This document shows, piece by piece, positions 24,277 through 33,431 of a stretch of DNA of 64,000 nt (the first letter of the stretch is position 1; each line of letters opens with the position of its first letter). The notes beneath the pieces are model-generated. The model was not told the DNA's origin. It did no database searches and saw nothing but the letters and a program-made list of their open reading frames with translations. Position numbers and translations under genes: made by a program. Location: NCBI RefSeq assembly GCF_002975435.1, contig NZ_PCPT01000010.1, positions 46,850-110,849 on the forward strand. Direction: 5' to 3'. This stretch comes from Arthrobacter sp. MYb227 (lineage in GTDB: Bacteria; Actinomycetota; Actinomycetes; Actinomycetales; Micrococcaceae).

Positions 24277-24998
24277 CAAACTTTGATGAATGCGGTGGCC
24301 GAACCCGGGGTAATCTCCGTACGTCCAGCATCGTGAATCACCGGTGTGTTTGCCGCCCGCGACTGGGCAACGAATTCCTTGGTGCCTAATCGTTCAACGG
24401 ATATCTGGCATCCATCGGCCCGCCATGCGTCAACATCGGCAGGAGCTCCTTCTAGAACCCACGCAAAAAGTGCATGAGCAGCCTGTGCCGCGGCCTTACC
24501 AGTACTCATGCCCAAAGCATGGTTCAAGGCAATACGTACCTTCGTCGGATCACCCGAGTCACCTGCCGGCAACGTAGTTCCGGAGACCTGCAGTTTGGCA
24601 ACGCGCTTAGGCAAAGAATCTGCCGGCATCGGTGCAAAGCCCAATGCCTTGGCCTCACCCAGCTCGGCCAGAGCATGCTCCGGGAACTCGGCAGCAACCT
24701 TGGCAAACATTTTTGCATCGGCCCGCCGCACACTTTTGGCAAAAGCCCCCTGGGCCCACGGCTTCCAATAGGGATGACGTGGATTAGCCATGAGTGCTGA
24801 AACCGAAGCGAGCGCGGCCACGGCAATGCCCTGATCTTCGGCGCAAGGATCTTCACGATCGACCAGGAGGATAATCGGTTGGACAAGCTCGCCGGACGGC
24901 TCGGGATATTGCTCCTCGAGTGATGGCGTATCATCCGGTTTTGGCGTGGTATTTTCCATATTTTGCATATCTAAAATCATCGGGTCTGTCTGTGGCAC
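24273..24998 (-). CDS. Pth2-like peptidyl-tRNA hydrolase family protein
   Basis: 241 aa with an acidic N-terminal extension (about 1-40) before a PTH2-like fold. Recognisable parts are QPIILLVDREDP, FAKSVRRADAKMFAKVAAEF, GMSTGKAAAQAAHALFAW (the conserved GKAAAQAAHA helix of Pth2) and the terminal PGSATAFIKVC. Archaeal/eukaryotic Pth2 releases peptide from peptidyl-tRNA; bacterial members of this expanded group are poorly studied. The GTG start directly follows the nadE stop, with GGAAAAG within 10 nt, so the two are co-transcribed. The assignment is by pattern, moderately certain. Confidence 0.78.
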   Translation of the reverse strand: MPQTDPMILDMQNMENTTPKPDDTPSLEEQYPEPSGELVQPIILLVDREDPCAEDQGIAVAALASVSALMANPRHPYWKPWAQGAFAKSVRRADAKMFAKVAAEFPEHALAELGEAKALGFAPMPADSLPKRVAKLQVSGTTLPAGDSGDPTKVRIALNHALGMSTGKAAAQAAHALFAWVLEGAPADVDAWRADGCQISVERLGTKEFVAQSRAANTPVIHDAGRTEITPGSATAFIKVC

Positions 24999-25823
24999 TT
25001 AACTTTTCCACCACGAATCGAGGATAGAGGTGGGTGTGGTGCGTTTATGCCGTGAACGCAGGAACTTTCCCTCAAGATTTTCGGCGGCTTCTACCGGGAT
25101 GTCTTTACCCTCGAGGTAGTCATCAATGTGCTCGTAGGTGATGCCTAGTTCGTCTTCGTCGGTGCGTAGCGGCTGACCATCAAGCAGGTCGGCCGTTGGA
25201 ACCTTCTCCCACAAGGCACGTGGGGAGCCGAGGTGACGTAGAAGTTCACGGTTTTGGCGCTTGTTCAGGCCATAAAGGGGGAGTATATCGGCGCCTCCAT
25301 CACCAAACTTGGTAAAGAATCCGGTTACAGATTCGGCAGCATGGTCGGTGCCAATCACCAACAAGTTATCTTCACCTGCCAGGGCATATTGGGCGATCAT
25401 GCGCATGCGCGCCTTAATGTTTCCCTTGTTGAAATCGGAAATAGGTGCACCGGTGGATTCTTGGAAGGCATCCTCAAGTCCATCAACACCGGCCTTGATG
25501 TTCAGTACGTGCTCGATATCGGCAGCAACAAACTTCATGGCGGCCTCGGCATCGTCCTCATCGAGCTGTTTGCCATAGGGCAAACGAACCGCAACAAACT
25601 TTGCCTCGGTCCCGGCAACCCGTAGTTCTTCGGCAGCTAGCTGAGCCAGACGCCCGGCAAGTGTTGAATCCAGACCGCCGGAAATACCCAGCACAAAACC
25701 CTTGGTCATGGTGGTCAGTACGTATTCCTTAAGGAACTCGACGCGCGCACGTACCTCTGCTGCGGCGTCAATAGTGGGCTTGACGCCCATTTCCTGAATG
25801 ATCAAAGCCTGTAATTCGCGCAT
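24999..25823 (-). CDS. nadE: NH3-dependent NAD+ synthetase
   Basis: 274 aa, the size of the single-domain ammonia-dependent enzyme (no glutaminase domain). The PP-loop [15 protein letters not shown] is followed by [46 protein letters not shown] and the C-terminal [13 protein letters not shown]. It amidates deamido-NAD to NAD+ with ATP, the last step of NAD synthesis. No ribosome site precedes the ATG; TAGGCT sits 6 nt upstream, so the mRNA may be leaderless. It lies upstream of and touches the Pth2-like gene. Confidence 0.96.
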   Translation of the reverse strand: MRELQALIIQEMGVKPTIDAAAEVRARVEFLKEYVLTTMTKGFVLGISGGLDSTLAGRLAQLAAEELRVAGTEAKFVAVRLPYGKQLDEDDAEAAMKFVAADIEHVLNIKAGVDGLEDAFQESTGAPISDFNKGNIKARMRMIAQYALAGEDNLLVIGTDHAAESVTGFFTKFGDGGADILPLYGLNKRQNRELLRHLGSPRALWEKVPTADLLDGQPLRTDEDELGITYEHIDDYLEGKDIPVEAAENLEGKFLRSRHKRTTPTSILDSWWKS

Positions 25824-25851
25824 TTACCTAGCCTAGCGCGCCAAGCTTTCT

Positions 25852-26304
25852 TTAGGCATCGGCAGGCGGGTTATTCGGATCCCATCCAAGGTTAGTGGCC
25901 ATTTGCTGCAACGAAGCCACGGTAACCGCGTATTCTTCGGAGCTGATACCCGCGCTAGATTCCTCGCGCATGGCATCGACGATCTCGGTTAAACGATCCA
26001 AGGAGATCGCACCACGTTCGGTCAAAGCAAAGGTATGCCCATCCTCGGAAACCCACCCGGATTCAACTAGCTCGGCTAAATGCTCCGAGGGGCTCGTCGG
26101 TTCATCCTCGGCCTGAGCTGTGCCAAAGAATGGAGCAAGCGCCGCGGTGAGTTGTCCACCCGAAGCGGATCCGCGCGCAAGTACATTGAGCAGCTGCCAC
26201 TGTCTACGCGTGACACCGTGCTCCTCGAGGGAATTGGCAAACTGCTCAGAAATGAGCGAGTCAACCAGTTTGAGCCAGTAACCCAATGGGCGTTGATCGG
26301 TCAT
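25852..26304 (-). CDS. MarR-like winged-helix protein
   Basis: 150 aa. A winged-HTH core is visible: GVTRRQWQLLNVLARGSASGGQLTAALAPFF, then LAELVESGWVSEDGHTFALTERG. A C-terminal helix with SSEEYAVTVASLQQMATNLGWDPN matches the dimerisation part of actinobacterial MarR proteins. The effector and targets are unknown. The ATG is preceded at 6 nt by TAGGCT and has no ribosome site, so it may be leaderless. It is divergent from pyrE over 150 bp. Confidence 0.82.
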   Translation of the reverse strand: MTDQRPLGYWLKLVDSLISEQFANSLEEHGVTRRQWQLLNVLARGSASGGQLTAALAPFFGTAQAEDEPTSPSEHLAELVESGWVSEDGHTFALTERGAISLDRLTEIVDAMREESSAGISSEEYAVTVASLQQMATNLGWDPNNPPADA

Positions 26305-26454
26305 GACCTCAGCCTAGCCCCGCAACCGCTCCCTGTCAGTAGCGGATTTGTAATCGGGGCCTGCCTTGACTGGTAACTGCTGTGAGCTAGCTAAAGCGGC
26401 TTGCCGTGAGCCGAAGGATGCAATCAGCAGCGGCGGCAAACTAGAATTATGCTC

Positions 26455-27012
26455 ATGACCAACTCTGCCGCGCGCACCCGTTTGCTTGAACTCGTTAAGG
26501 AACTTGCCGTTGTTCACGGCAAAGTGATCCTCTCCTCCGGTAAAGAAGCCGATTACTACATCGATCTTCGCCGCATCACCCTGCACCATGAAGCCGCACC
26601 GTTGGTGGGTGCTGTAATGCTTCAGATGCTTGATGAAGCCGGCATCGAGTTCACTAACGCCGGTGGCCTCACCATGGGTGCCGACCCGGTAGGTACAGCA
26701 CTGATGCACGCAGCTGGACAGGCCGGACGCGCCATCGACGCCTTTGTGGTTCGTAAGGCACAGAAGTCCTACGGCATGGGCCGCCAGGTCGAGGGTCCCT
26801 CGGTTGAAGGCCGCAACGTTGTGGTTTTGGAAGATACCTCCACCACAGGTGGTTCGGCATTGACAGCGGTTGAAGGCGTACGCAAGGCAGGCGGCAATGT
26901 TGTTGCAGTTGCAGTGATCGTCGACCGCGACACCGGTTCGAAGGAACGCATCGAAGCAGAAGCAGGCGTGCCGTACCTCTACATTTATGGCAAGGAAGAA
27001 CTGGGCCTCTAG
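26455..27012 (+). CDS. pyrE: Orotate phosphoribosyltransferase
   Basis: 185 aa. Motifs: KVILSSGKEADYYIDLRR, the GLTMGADPVG loop, KAQKSYGMGRQVEGP and the PRPP-binding VVVLEDTSTTGGSALTAVE. It makes OMP from orotate and PRPP in pyrimidine synthesis. Two in-frame ATGs exist (26449, 26455). TAGAAT at 26442-26447 lies exactly 7 nt before the second, with no ribosome site, so a leaderless message starting at ATG 26455 is preferred. A strong terminator follows at 27037, so the gene is monocistronic. Confidence 0.95.
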   Translation: MTNSAARTRLLELVKELAVVHGKVILSSGKEADYYIDLRRITLHHEAAPLVGAVMLQMLDEAGIEFTNAGGLTMGADPVGTALMHAAGQAGRAIDAFVVRKAQKSYGMGRQVEGPSVEGRNVVVLEDTSTTGGSALTAVEGVRKAGGNVVAVAVIVDRDTGSKERIEAEAGVPYLYIYGKEELGL

Positions 27013-27036
27013 AGTTCAGCACTTGCAAGGATCGAG

Positions 27037-27067
27037 AAGGACCTCCAAGCAGTACTTGGGGGTCCTT
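27037..27067 (+). terminator. Hairpin terminator of pyrE
   Basis: A 13-bp stem (27037-27049 with 27055-27067, one G-U pair) with a 5-nt loop lies 25 bases after the pyrE stop. It is followed by CGCTGTTTCT, a weak T-tract. Confidence 0.85.
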
Positions 27068-27208
27068 CGCTGTTTCTGTCCCCCAATGTGGTGGAGGGAG
27101 TGAAGGGCCGGGAAGTCCTTAGATTTTTAGCCGAAATAATTTTCGAAGAGTTGCTTTTCAAGCGCGGAGCAGGGACAAAGTGTCGGTGAGATTTTCTAAA
27201 ATTGAAGC

Positions 27209-28639
27209 ATGGCAGCGACGTCAGACACTCCCGAAGTTCGTGCAGGGGCGAAACCCAAAGATCTAAGCTATGGGCACCTTCTCTCACAGGGTTTAGACCC
27301 GAAACAATTGGTAGTTGAGCTTCTTCGCCTTGAAGGAACTAATGGCGTGCACTTGCTTGCCAAGGCCCTGCATGAGGCCACGATCCCCGCAGATCGTTTC
27401 ACCAGCATTGAAACGATTAGTGCATTAGAAGATCTTAAAGCAAGTGCTTGCGAACTTCAGGCGGGCACCACCTACGCCTTAGAAGAAAACCTCACTCAAC
27501 AACGCGTGGCATGCAGCCAACGAAGCGTTGAACAAGAATTTGGTGTGGGGCCGGAGGTCGCTATCGCGCGGCACAAACGCCCGCGATCCGGAATTTCCTA
27601 CGTGAATTTCACTAAGATCCTTTTCGAAGATTTACCTCATACCCGGTTGGCCTTCAGGAACGGAACGTTCTCGGAGGAAGAGGCAATGACCATCGTTAAG
27701 GAGGTCAAGGGTCTGAACCAGGAACAACGCCAGGAAATCGATTGTCGTGTGTATCTTGAGGCACCGAGTGTGGTCCTCCAAGGCGGGAAGAAATTAGCTT
27801 CTATCATTCGGGCTTGGGCTCTATCCTATGGGTCGGCCAAGGACGAGGACTCCCACGAAAAGGCCAACGATCGCCGGTTTTTGAATGTAGTTCCGGTGAA
27901 TCAATACGAGTCACGGATAGTCGGATCACTACCTACCGGGCTTGCCGTTTTAGTGGCCCAAGCTATCACGGCACGGATTTCTCAAGCCCAAAAAGATGGT
28001 GATTCGCGACCCCACTCGCAGGTAGCGGCAGATGCATTCGTGGAGGGAATCACCGGAGTCAGCGACCCGAGCCAAGTCCCGGTCACCTTAGGCATTGTGA
28101 TGACCGATCGCACTTTGATTCAAGGCCACGCAGAACCTGCACATCTTGAAGGCTATGGCGTGATCAGCGCGGAACACGCTCGTAAGATCTTGTGCGGCAC
28201 TCAAGCCCACCCTAACGAATATGACGTGTGGGTGCGCAGGCTCTATACGGCACCAGGAACCGCGGATTTGATCGCCATGGATTCGGCTCAGCGAAAATTT
28301 ACCGGCAACCTGAGAAAATTCATCATCATTAGGGACCAATTCTGTCGTACACCCTTCTGCGATAGCCCCATTCGGCACCTCGACCACGTGCTCCAGGCAG
28401 CAAAAGATGGGCCGACAAGCGTCGAAAATAGTGATGGGTTGTGCGCCTTTTGTAATTTAACGAAAGAGGCACCGGGCTGGAAAGAAGAAACAGTTCCAGG
28501 ACCGCGCCACACCAAGCGAGTGACCACTAGTAGCGGCCAAACCTACCTCGCCACGGCGCTTCCCCTACCAGGAGCAACCACCTACAACGTGGAACCTGCG
28601 AAACAAAAAACCATCACAGAACCTAAGCGTTCCAACTAA
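27209..28639 (+). CDS. DUF222 (13E12-type) protein with C-terminal HNH endonuclease domain
   Basis: 476 aa. The N-terminal two thirds match the actinobacterial DUF222/13E12-repeat pattern (LSALEDLKASACELQAGTTYALEE..., FAGTFSEEEAMTIVKEVKGL type). The C-terminus has an HNH motif: FCRTPFCDSPIRHLDHVLQAAKDGPTSVENSDGLCAFCN, with zinc-binding cysteine pairs. The family is often multicopy and its role is unknown; a nuclease is inferred from the HNH. The ATG is 6 nt after TAAAAT with no ribosome site, consistent with a leaderless mRNA. Flanked by AT-richer spacers, it may be a later insertion between pyrE and the urease locus. Confidence 0.88.
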   Translation: MAATSDTPEVRAGAKPKDLSYGHLLSQGLDPKQLVVELLRLEGTNGVHLLAKALHEATIPADRFTSIETISALEDLKASACELQAGTTYALEENLTQQRVACSQRSVEQEFGVGPEVAIARHKRPRSGISYVNFTKILFEDLPHTRLAFRNGTFSEEEAMTIVKEVKGLNQEQRQEIDCRVYLEAPSVVLQGGKKLASIIRAWALSYGSAKDEDSHEKANDRRFLNVVPVNQYESRIVGSLPTGLAVLVAQAITARISQAQKDGDSRPHSQVAADAFVEGITGVSDPSQVPVTLGIVMTDRTLIQGHAEPAHLEGYGVISAEHARKILCGTQAHPNEYDVWVRRLYTAPGTADLIAMDSAQRKFTGNLRKFIIIRDQFCRTPFCDSPIRHLDHVLQAAKDGPTSVENSDGLCAFCNLTKEAPGWKEETVPGPRHTKRVTTSSGQTYLATALPLPGATTYNVEPAKQKTITEPKRSN

Positions 28640-28969
28640 CAAACTCACCGAGAAACCACCCCCACCGAAGTGGGGCTGGGACACACCTATGTCCCACACC
28701 AAAAGCGGAAATAAACTCTGTAATTTCGTGTGAAAATGCCGGTACCTTGCTGACCAAATGCGGGACTTTGACACACAAATGGGGGTCAACAAGGCCACAT
28801 CAAATGTCCACCAACGAAATCCTAAACAAAGTACGGAATTTTTGGTTGAATATTGGAGCTTTTCCTCTGCTAGTCTTGCCATATCCACGGACCTCCCGGC
28901 CTTGATCTGGCCGGTTGCAGATAACGGGTGGTACGCCATTAACAGTTGTGTAGACCAAGGAGCCCCTTA
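28640..28969. other. 330-bp spacer between the HNH gene and the urease operon
   Basis: No gene is supported. It starts with two adjacent hairpins (28660-28675 CCCCAC/GTGGGG with a CGAA loop; 28677-28696 TGGGACA/TGTCCCA) that probably terminate the HNH gene. The remainder, AT-richer than its surroundings, must carry the urease promoter; TTGAAT near 28848 and TAGTCT near 28873 are weak candidates with a long spacer. Confidence 0.6.
28660..28696 (+). terminator. Double-hairpin terminator of the HNH gene
   Basis: Two consecutive stems: 28660-28665 with 28670-28675 (6 bp, CGAA loop) and 28677-28683 with 28690-28696 (7 bp). Neither has a T-run, so efficiency is uncertain. They begin 20 bases after the stop. 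Confidence 0.6.
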
Positions 28970-29272
28970 ATGCATCTGACCCCGCGAGAGCACGAAAAGC
29001 TCATGGTGGTTGTAGCAGCGGATCTGGCGCGCAGACGCCAGAGTCGTGGACTATTACTGAACCACCCAGAATCGGTGGCAATTATTACCTATGAGCTCAT
29101 TGAAGGTGCCCGCGATGGACGAACCGTCGCAGATTTGATGAGCTACGGAACCACCATCTTGACCCGAGAGCAGGTCATGGTTGGCATCCCGGAAATGATT
29201 TCCGAAGTTCAGGTTGAAGCTACATTCCCTGACGGAACCAAACTCGTCACTGTCCACAACCCGATTCGCTAG
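28970..29272 (+). CDS. ureA: Urease subunit gamma
   Basis: 100 aa, exact length for bacterial UreA. Start is ATG 28970 with AAGGAG at 7 nt; in-frame codons further upstream are not used. Family sequence: [23 protein letters not shown], then [24 protein letters not shown] and [21 protein letters not shown]. It is the small structural subunit of the (alpha-beta-gamma)3 enzyme that hydrolyses urea to ammonia and carbamate in the cytoplasm. First gene of the ureABCEFGD operon. Confidence 0.98.
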   Translation: MHLTPREHEKLMVVVAADLARRRQSRGLLLNHPESVAIITYELIEGARDGRTVADLMSYGTTILTREQVMVGIPEMISEVQVEATFPDGTKLVTVHNPIR

Positions 29273-29287
29273 CGGCAGGAGAAAAAC

Positions 29288-29863
29288 ATGATCCCCGGAG
29301 AATATATTCTGCGCGATGAGCCGATCCTCTGTAACGACGAGCTCGAAACCCGAATTCTCAACCTTGTAAACCATGGTGACCGGCCCATTCAGGTTGGCTC
29401 GCACTACCACTTTGCTGAGGTCAACCCCCAGCTAGATCTGGACAGGGTCGCGGCGCGCGGTTTCCGTCTGGATATCCCTGCAGGCACCGCGGTTCGCTTC
29501 GAGCCAGGTGACGCACGCACGGTGCACCTGGTCGAATTTGCTGGACGACGCCACGTTTACGGATTCCAAGACCGTGTCAACGGCCCATTGGGTGTAACCA
29601 TTCCGGTGGTGGAGACCGAAGCCATTGGTGGAACCGCAGGCATCAACCCGATCACCGAGGCCGAGATCGTCTCCGACTATGACATTGATTTGCCCAACTT
29701 GGGCGGAGAATCGGTGGGCTTCCACACCGACTTTGGTGTTGACCCAGTCGATGAGTCTCTACCTCCCCACCCGGATGAGGTTAGAAAAGCCACGGAGGAA
29801 AGCGAAAAGGCCGAAGAAGAGTCAGTGACCAACGAAAATACCCCTGAGGAGGACCAAGCATGA
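29288..29863 (+). CDS. ureB: Urease subunit beta with long acidic C-terminal extension
   Basis: 191 aa, well above the usual 100-130. Residues 1-110 are canonical UreB ([59 protein letters not shown]). The remaining 80 residues are an acidic, probably disordered tail ([20 protein letters not shown]). The start has CAGGAG upstream, and its stop overlaps the ureC ATG (ATGA). The extension does not interrupt the core, so catalysis should be intact; its role is unknown. Confidence 0.96.
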   Translation: MIPGEYILRDEPILCNDELETRILNLVNHGDRPIQVGSHYHFAEVNPQLDLDRVAARGFRLDIPAGTAVRFEPGDARTVHLVEFAGRRHVYGFQDRVNGPLGVTIPVVETEAIGGTAGINPITEAEIVSDYDIDLPNLGGESVGFHTDFGVDPVDESLPPHPDEVRKATEESEKAEEESVTNENTPEEDQA

Positions 29864-31572
29864 GTTTTGAGATGAGCCGCAAACACTACGCGGAAATGTA
29901 TGGCCCGACCACCGGGGATGCTATTCGTCTTGCCGATACGGAACTTTTAGCAGAAATTGAACACGACTTCACCAACTACGGCGACGAGGTTGTTTTCGGC
30001 GGTGGCAAGGTCATTCGTGATGGCATGGGCCAAAACGGACAACTGACCCGAGACCAAGATATCCCCGACACTGTTATCACCAATGTCGTAGTCATTGACT
30101 ACACGGGAATTTACAAGGCCGACGTGGCCCTGCGCGATGGACACATCTTCAAAATCGGTAAGGCCGGCAACCCGGACATTACCGACGGCGTCAACATCAC
30201 CATCGGTGCCGCGACGGACATTATTGCCGGTGAACACAAGATCCTTACCGCCGGTGCCATCGACACCCACGTGCACTTCGTGAGCCCAGATCAGGTCCCG
30301 GTGGCACTTGGTTCTGGTATTACCACCATGATTGGTGGCGGTGCCGGTCCGTCCGATGCCTCAAAGGCCACTACCGTGACGCCTGGCCCCTGGCACATTT
30401 CCCGGATGCTGCAGGCAGTTGAAAACCTGCCCATGAACATCGGGTTCCTCGGCAAGGGACATGCAAGCTCCCGTGGACCATTGGCCGAACAAATTCGTGC
30501 CGGAGCCATCGGCCTGAAGATCCACGAAGACTGGGGAGCTACCCATTCATCGATTAATGAGTCTTTGAAGATCGCAGATGAATTCGATATTCAGATCGCT
30601 ATCCACGCCGACACGCTCAATGAGTGTGGCTTCGTGGAGGACACCATCGCGGCCATTGGGGATCGAGTGATCCACACCTTCCACACGGAGGGTGCTGGCG
30701 GCGGCCACGCACCGGATATTATTCGCATGGCCGGGCTGCCCAACGTCCTGCCGGCATCGACAAACCCTACCCTGCCGTACACCATTAACACGGTCGATGA
30801 ACACCTAGATATGCTCATGGTGGCTCATCACCTCAACGCGGACATCCCCGAAGATGTTGCCTTCGCTGACTCGCGTATTCGAGCGGAGACCATTGCCGCA
30901 GAGGACGTCCTGCACGATATGGGCGTCTTCTCGATTACCTCCTCAGACTCCCAGGCCATGGGCCGCATTGGAGAGGTAGTGCTACGCACCTGGCAGGTAG
31001 CCGATGCCATGAAACGCCAGCGCGGCAAGCTGCCCGACGACCTGGAAATCGGTGACAACTTCCGGATCAAGCGCTACATCGCCAAGTACACCATCAATCC
31101 TGCTATCGCCCACGGAATTGCGGATTCCATTGGCAGTATCGAGGAAGGCAAATTTGCGGACTTGGTGCTCTGGGACCCGGCATTCTTCGGGGTTAAACCT
31201 GACATGGTCATCAAGGGCGGACTGATCGTGCAGTCATTGATGGGGGATTCGAACGGATCAATTCCAACTCCACAACCCCGTACCCTACGCACCAACTTTG
31301 GGGCGTTGGGATCTGCTGTCCACCACAGCGCAATTACGTTCCTGTCACAGGCAGCCATCGAAGAAGGCGTTCCCGAGCGGCTGCGCCTGCGCAAGGTTAT
31401 CCGGCCCGTGCATGGTATCCGCACGCTACGTAAGAGCGATTTGAAACTCAATGGGGAAACTCCGGAAATCCACGTTGACCCGCAAACCTATGCGGTAACC
31501 GTCGACGGAGAACTAGCAACCTGTGAGCCCTCCAAGGTCTTGCCAATGGCTCAGCGTTACTTTCTCTTCTAA
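29860..31572 (+). CDS. ureC: Urease subunit alpha (catalytic)
   Basis: 570 aa, full length. Nickel and catalytic residues are all visible: His137/His139 in DTHVHF, the carbamylated Lys220 in GLKIHEDWG, His249 in IHADT, His275 in [10 protein letters not shown], flap His323 in MVAHH and Asp363 in SSDSQAMG, each three residues on from Klebsiella numbering. The dinuclear nickel centre hydrolyses urea. Overlaps ureB by 4 bases. ureE follows after 28 bp. Confidence 0.99.
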   Translation: MSFEMSRKHYAEMYGPTTGDAIRLADTELLAEIEHDFTNYGDEVVFGGGKVIRDGMGQNGQLTRDQDIPDTVITNVVVIDYTGIYKADVALRDGHIFKIGKAGNPDITDGVNITIGAATDIIAGEHKILTAGAIDTHVHFVSPDQVPVALGSGITTMIGGGAGPSDASKATTVTPGPWHISRMLQAVENLPMNIGFLGKGHASSRGPLAEQIRAGAIGLKIHEDWGATHSSINESLKIADEFDIQIAIHADTLNECGFVEDTIAAIGDRVIHTFHTEGAGGGHAPDIIRMAGLPNVLPASTNPTLPYTINTVDEHLDMLMVAHHLNADIPEDVAFADSRIRAETIAAEDVLHDMGVFSITSSDSQAMGRIGEVVLRTWQVADAMKRQRGKLPDDLEIGDNFRIKRYIAKYTINPAIAHGIADSIGSIEEGKFADLVLWDPAFFGVKPDMVIKGGLIVQSLMGDSNGSIPTPQPRTLRTNFGALGSAVHHSAITFLSQAAIEEGVPERLRLRKVIRPVHGIRTLRKSDLKLNGETPEIHVDPQTYAVTVDGELATCEPSKVLPMAQRYFLF

Positions 31573-31600
31573 AAAACCACAAAGTTTTCAAAGGATTTCA

Positions 31601-32074
31601 ATGATTATCGAAAAGCTCGTGGGCAACACCCATGAGATCCCGGCCGATGAACTTGTAGGACTACACCAAGAAAAGGTGGTGCTACCCAGCGCCGCTCTGG
31701 TCAAACGCATTCAACGGGTCACCACAGATCACGGCCGCGAACTAGGTATTAGGCTGGCACCCGGTGCGGACCTACGCGACGGGGATATCCTGCTACGCAA
31801 TGAGAAGGAAATCATCACCATTTCGGTGCTCCCTACCGACGTATTGGTCATTGGTGCCAAAAGCATTTTTGAGATGGGTCAAGTGGCCCATGCGCTTGGA
31901 AATCGGCACCTGCAGGCCCAGTTCTTTGACACGGATTCCGAATACGGTGCAGCAGTTATGGTGGTCCAATACGACCATACCGTTGAAGATTTCCTCAAGA
32001 GCCACGGCACCGCATATCAACGCCAAGAACGCGTGATGCCGGTTCCGTTCCGCCATGCCGAACACACCCACTAA
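31601..32074 (+). CDS. ureE: Urease accessory protein UreE (nickel metallochaperone)
   Basis: 157 aa from ATG 31601, preceded by AAAGGA; an in-frame extension into ureC is not used. The N-terminal peptide-binding domain includes KVVLPSAALVKRIQRVTTDHGRELGIRL. The metal-binding domain carries MGQVAHALGNRHLQAQF, with its conserved His, and VVQYDHTVEDFL. It delivers nickel to the apo-urease complex via UreG. The tail is short (RHAEHTH) rather than a long His stretch, so it is not a storage-type UreE. Its end overlaps ureF by 20 bp. Confidence 0.95.
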   Translation: MIIEKLVGNTHEIPADELVGLHQEKVVLPSAALVKRIQRVTTDHGRELGIRLAPGADLRDGDILLRNEKEIITISVLPTDVLVIGAKSIFEMGQVAHALGNRHLQAQFFDTDSEYGAAVMVVQYDHTVEDFLKSHGTAYQRQERVMPVPFRHAEHTH

Positions 32075-32756
32075 TGCCGCAGTCGGTCACCTGCTGACTC
32101 TATTGCAGCTGACCGATTCGGCGCTTCCCACCGGTGCCTTCAGCCACTCATTGGGGCTCGAAAGTTATCTGAGCACCCGTCAGGTCCATGACGAAGCAAC
32201 ATTTACCATTTGGTTGGAAAAGTTCTTATCCCAATCATTGGTGTATTCGGATGGGCTTGTAGTTCGCTTGGCTTGGGAAGCGGAGGATGCAGCGGCGATT
32301 GCGCGCGTGGATCAGCTAGTTCACGCCGCAGCGGTGCCCCGAGAAATCCGGGAAGCCGGGATCAAAATGGGTGCACGGATGCTGCACGTTGCCACAAGCG
32401 TGTTCCCGACCAAGGAACTTAGCTCGTATCAAGAACAGATCCTTGCCGCAGAATGTTATGGGCACCCCGGGGTTGCCTTTGCACTGGGTGCCAAAGGTGC
32501 TGGGGCACCGTGTCCTGACGCGATTGCCGGATATCTGTTCTCAACCATCACCTCAATGACGCAAAACGCGATTCGTGGCATCCCCATCGGTCAAGATGCG
32601 GGACAACGAGTCCTACGTGCCATGCATCAACCGGTAATTGACGCCGTGGCGGTCATTATGGGCCTTGAAGAATATGATCTGGGCGCGGCGGCACCGGGGC
32701 TAGAAATTGCACAAATGCGGCACGAACATCTTCGTGCACGCATGTTCATGTCCTAG
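32055..32756 (+). CDS. ureF: Urease accessory protein UreF
   Basis: 233 aa. Characteristic all-helical UreF motifs: LLQLTDSALPTGAFSHSLGLESYL, GAPCPDAIAGYLFSTITSMTQNAIRGIPIGQ and the terminal QMRHEHLRARMFMS. UreF bridges UreD and UreG on apo-urease and controls GTPase fidelity. ATG 32055 lies inside ureE, consistent with translational coupling. Confidence 0.96.
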   Translation: MPNTPTNAAVGHLLTLLQLTDSALPTGAFSHSLGLESYLSTRQVHDEATFTIWLEKFLSQSLVYSDGLVVRLAWEAEDAAAIARVDQLVHAAAVPREIREAGIKMGARMLHVATSVFPTKELSSYQEQILAAECYGHPGVAFALGAKGAGAPCPDAIAGYLFSTITSMTQNAIRGIPIGQDAGQRVLRAMHQPVIDAVAVIMGLEEYDLGAAAPGLEIAQMRHEHLRARMFMS

Positions 32757-32815
32757 CCAATTCCCAGCGGGCCTAAGTACCCACACACGTAAACTTAAGA
32801 ATATTAGGAGTCATC

Positions 32816-33427
32816 ATGGAACCCATTTGCATTGGTATTGGCGGACCCGTTGGAGCGGGAAAAACCCAGCTCATCGAACGCATTACCCGACGCCTCGACG
32901 GTGAAATCTCAATGGCAGCGATCACCAACGACATTTATACAATCGAAGACGCTAAGATCCTTGCCGCCAACGGGGTACTGCCGTTGGATCGAATCATTGG
33001 TATTGAAACTGGTGGCTGCCCGCATACCGCCATCCGCGAGGATACCTCAATGAATTCTGCAGCCATCGAGGAGCTCAAAGCCACGCACCCAGATCTACAG
33101 CTGATCTTTGTTGAATCCGGCGGAGATAACCTCTCGGCTACCTTCTCACCGGAACTTGTTGACTTCTCGATTTACATCATTGATGTGGCCCAGGGGGAGA
33201 AAATCCCGCGCAAGGCAGGCCAAGGCATGATCAAATCGGATCTATTCATTATCAACAAGACTGACCTAGCCCCGTATGTTGGAGCGGATCTCTCGATCAT
33301 GGAGCGCGATTCCAAGGAATTCCGTGGGGATCGTCCCTTCTGCTTCACCAACCTGAAGACCGACGACGGCCTAGACACCGTCATTGAGTGGCTCAAGCAC
33401 GAGGTTCTGATGCTGGATTTGAGCTAA
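32816..33427 (+). CDS. ureG: Urease accessory GTPase UreG
   Basis: 203 aa. P-loop GGPVGAGKT (9-17), [14 protein letters not shown], the CPH metal motif in [31 protein letters not shown] (switch region) and the [13 protein letters not shown] guanine-specificity motif. It couples GTP hydrolysis to nickel insertion into urease. AGGAG precedes the ATG. Four bases separate it from ureD. Confidence 0.98.
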   Translation: MEPICIGIGGPVGAGKTQLIERITRRLDGEISMAAITNDIYTIEDAKILAANGVLPLDRIIGIETGGCPHTAIREDTSMNSAAIEELKATHPDLQLIFVESGGDNLSATFSPELVDFSIYIIDVAQGEKIPRKAGQGMIKSDLFIINKTDLAPYVGADLSIMERDSKEFRGDRPFCFTNLKTDDGLDTVIEWLKHEVLMLDLS

Positions 33428-33431
33428 ATAG

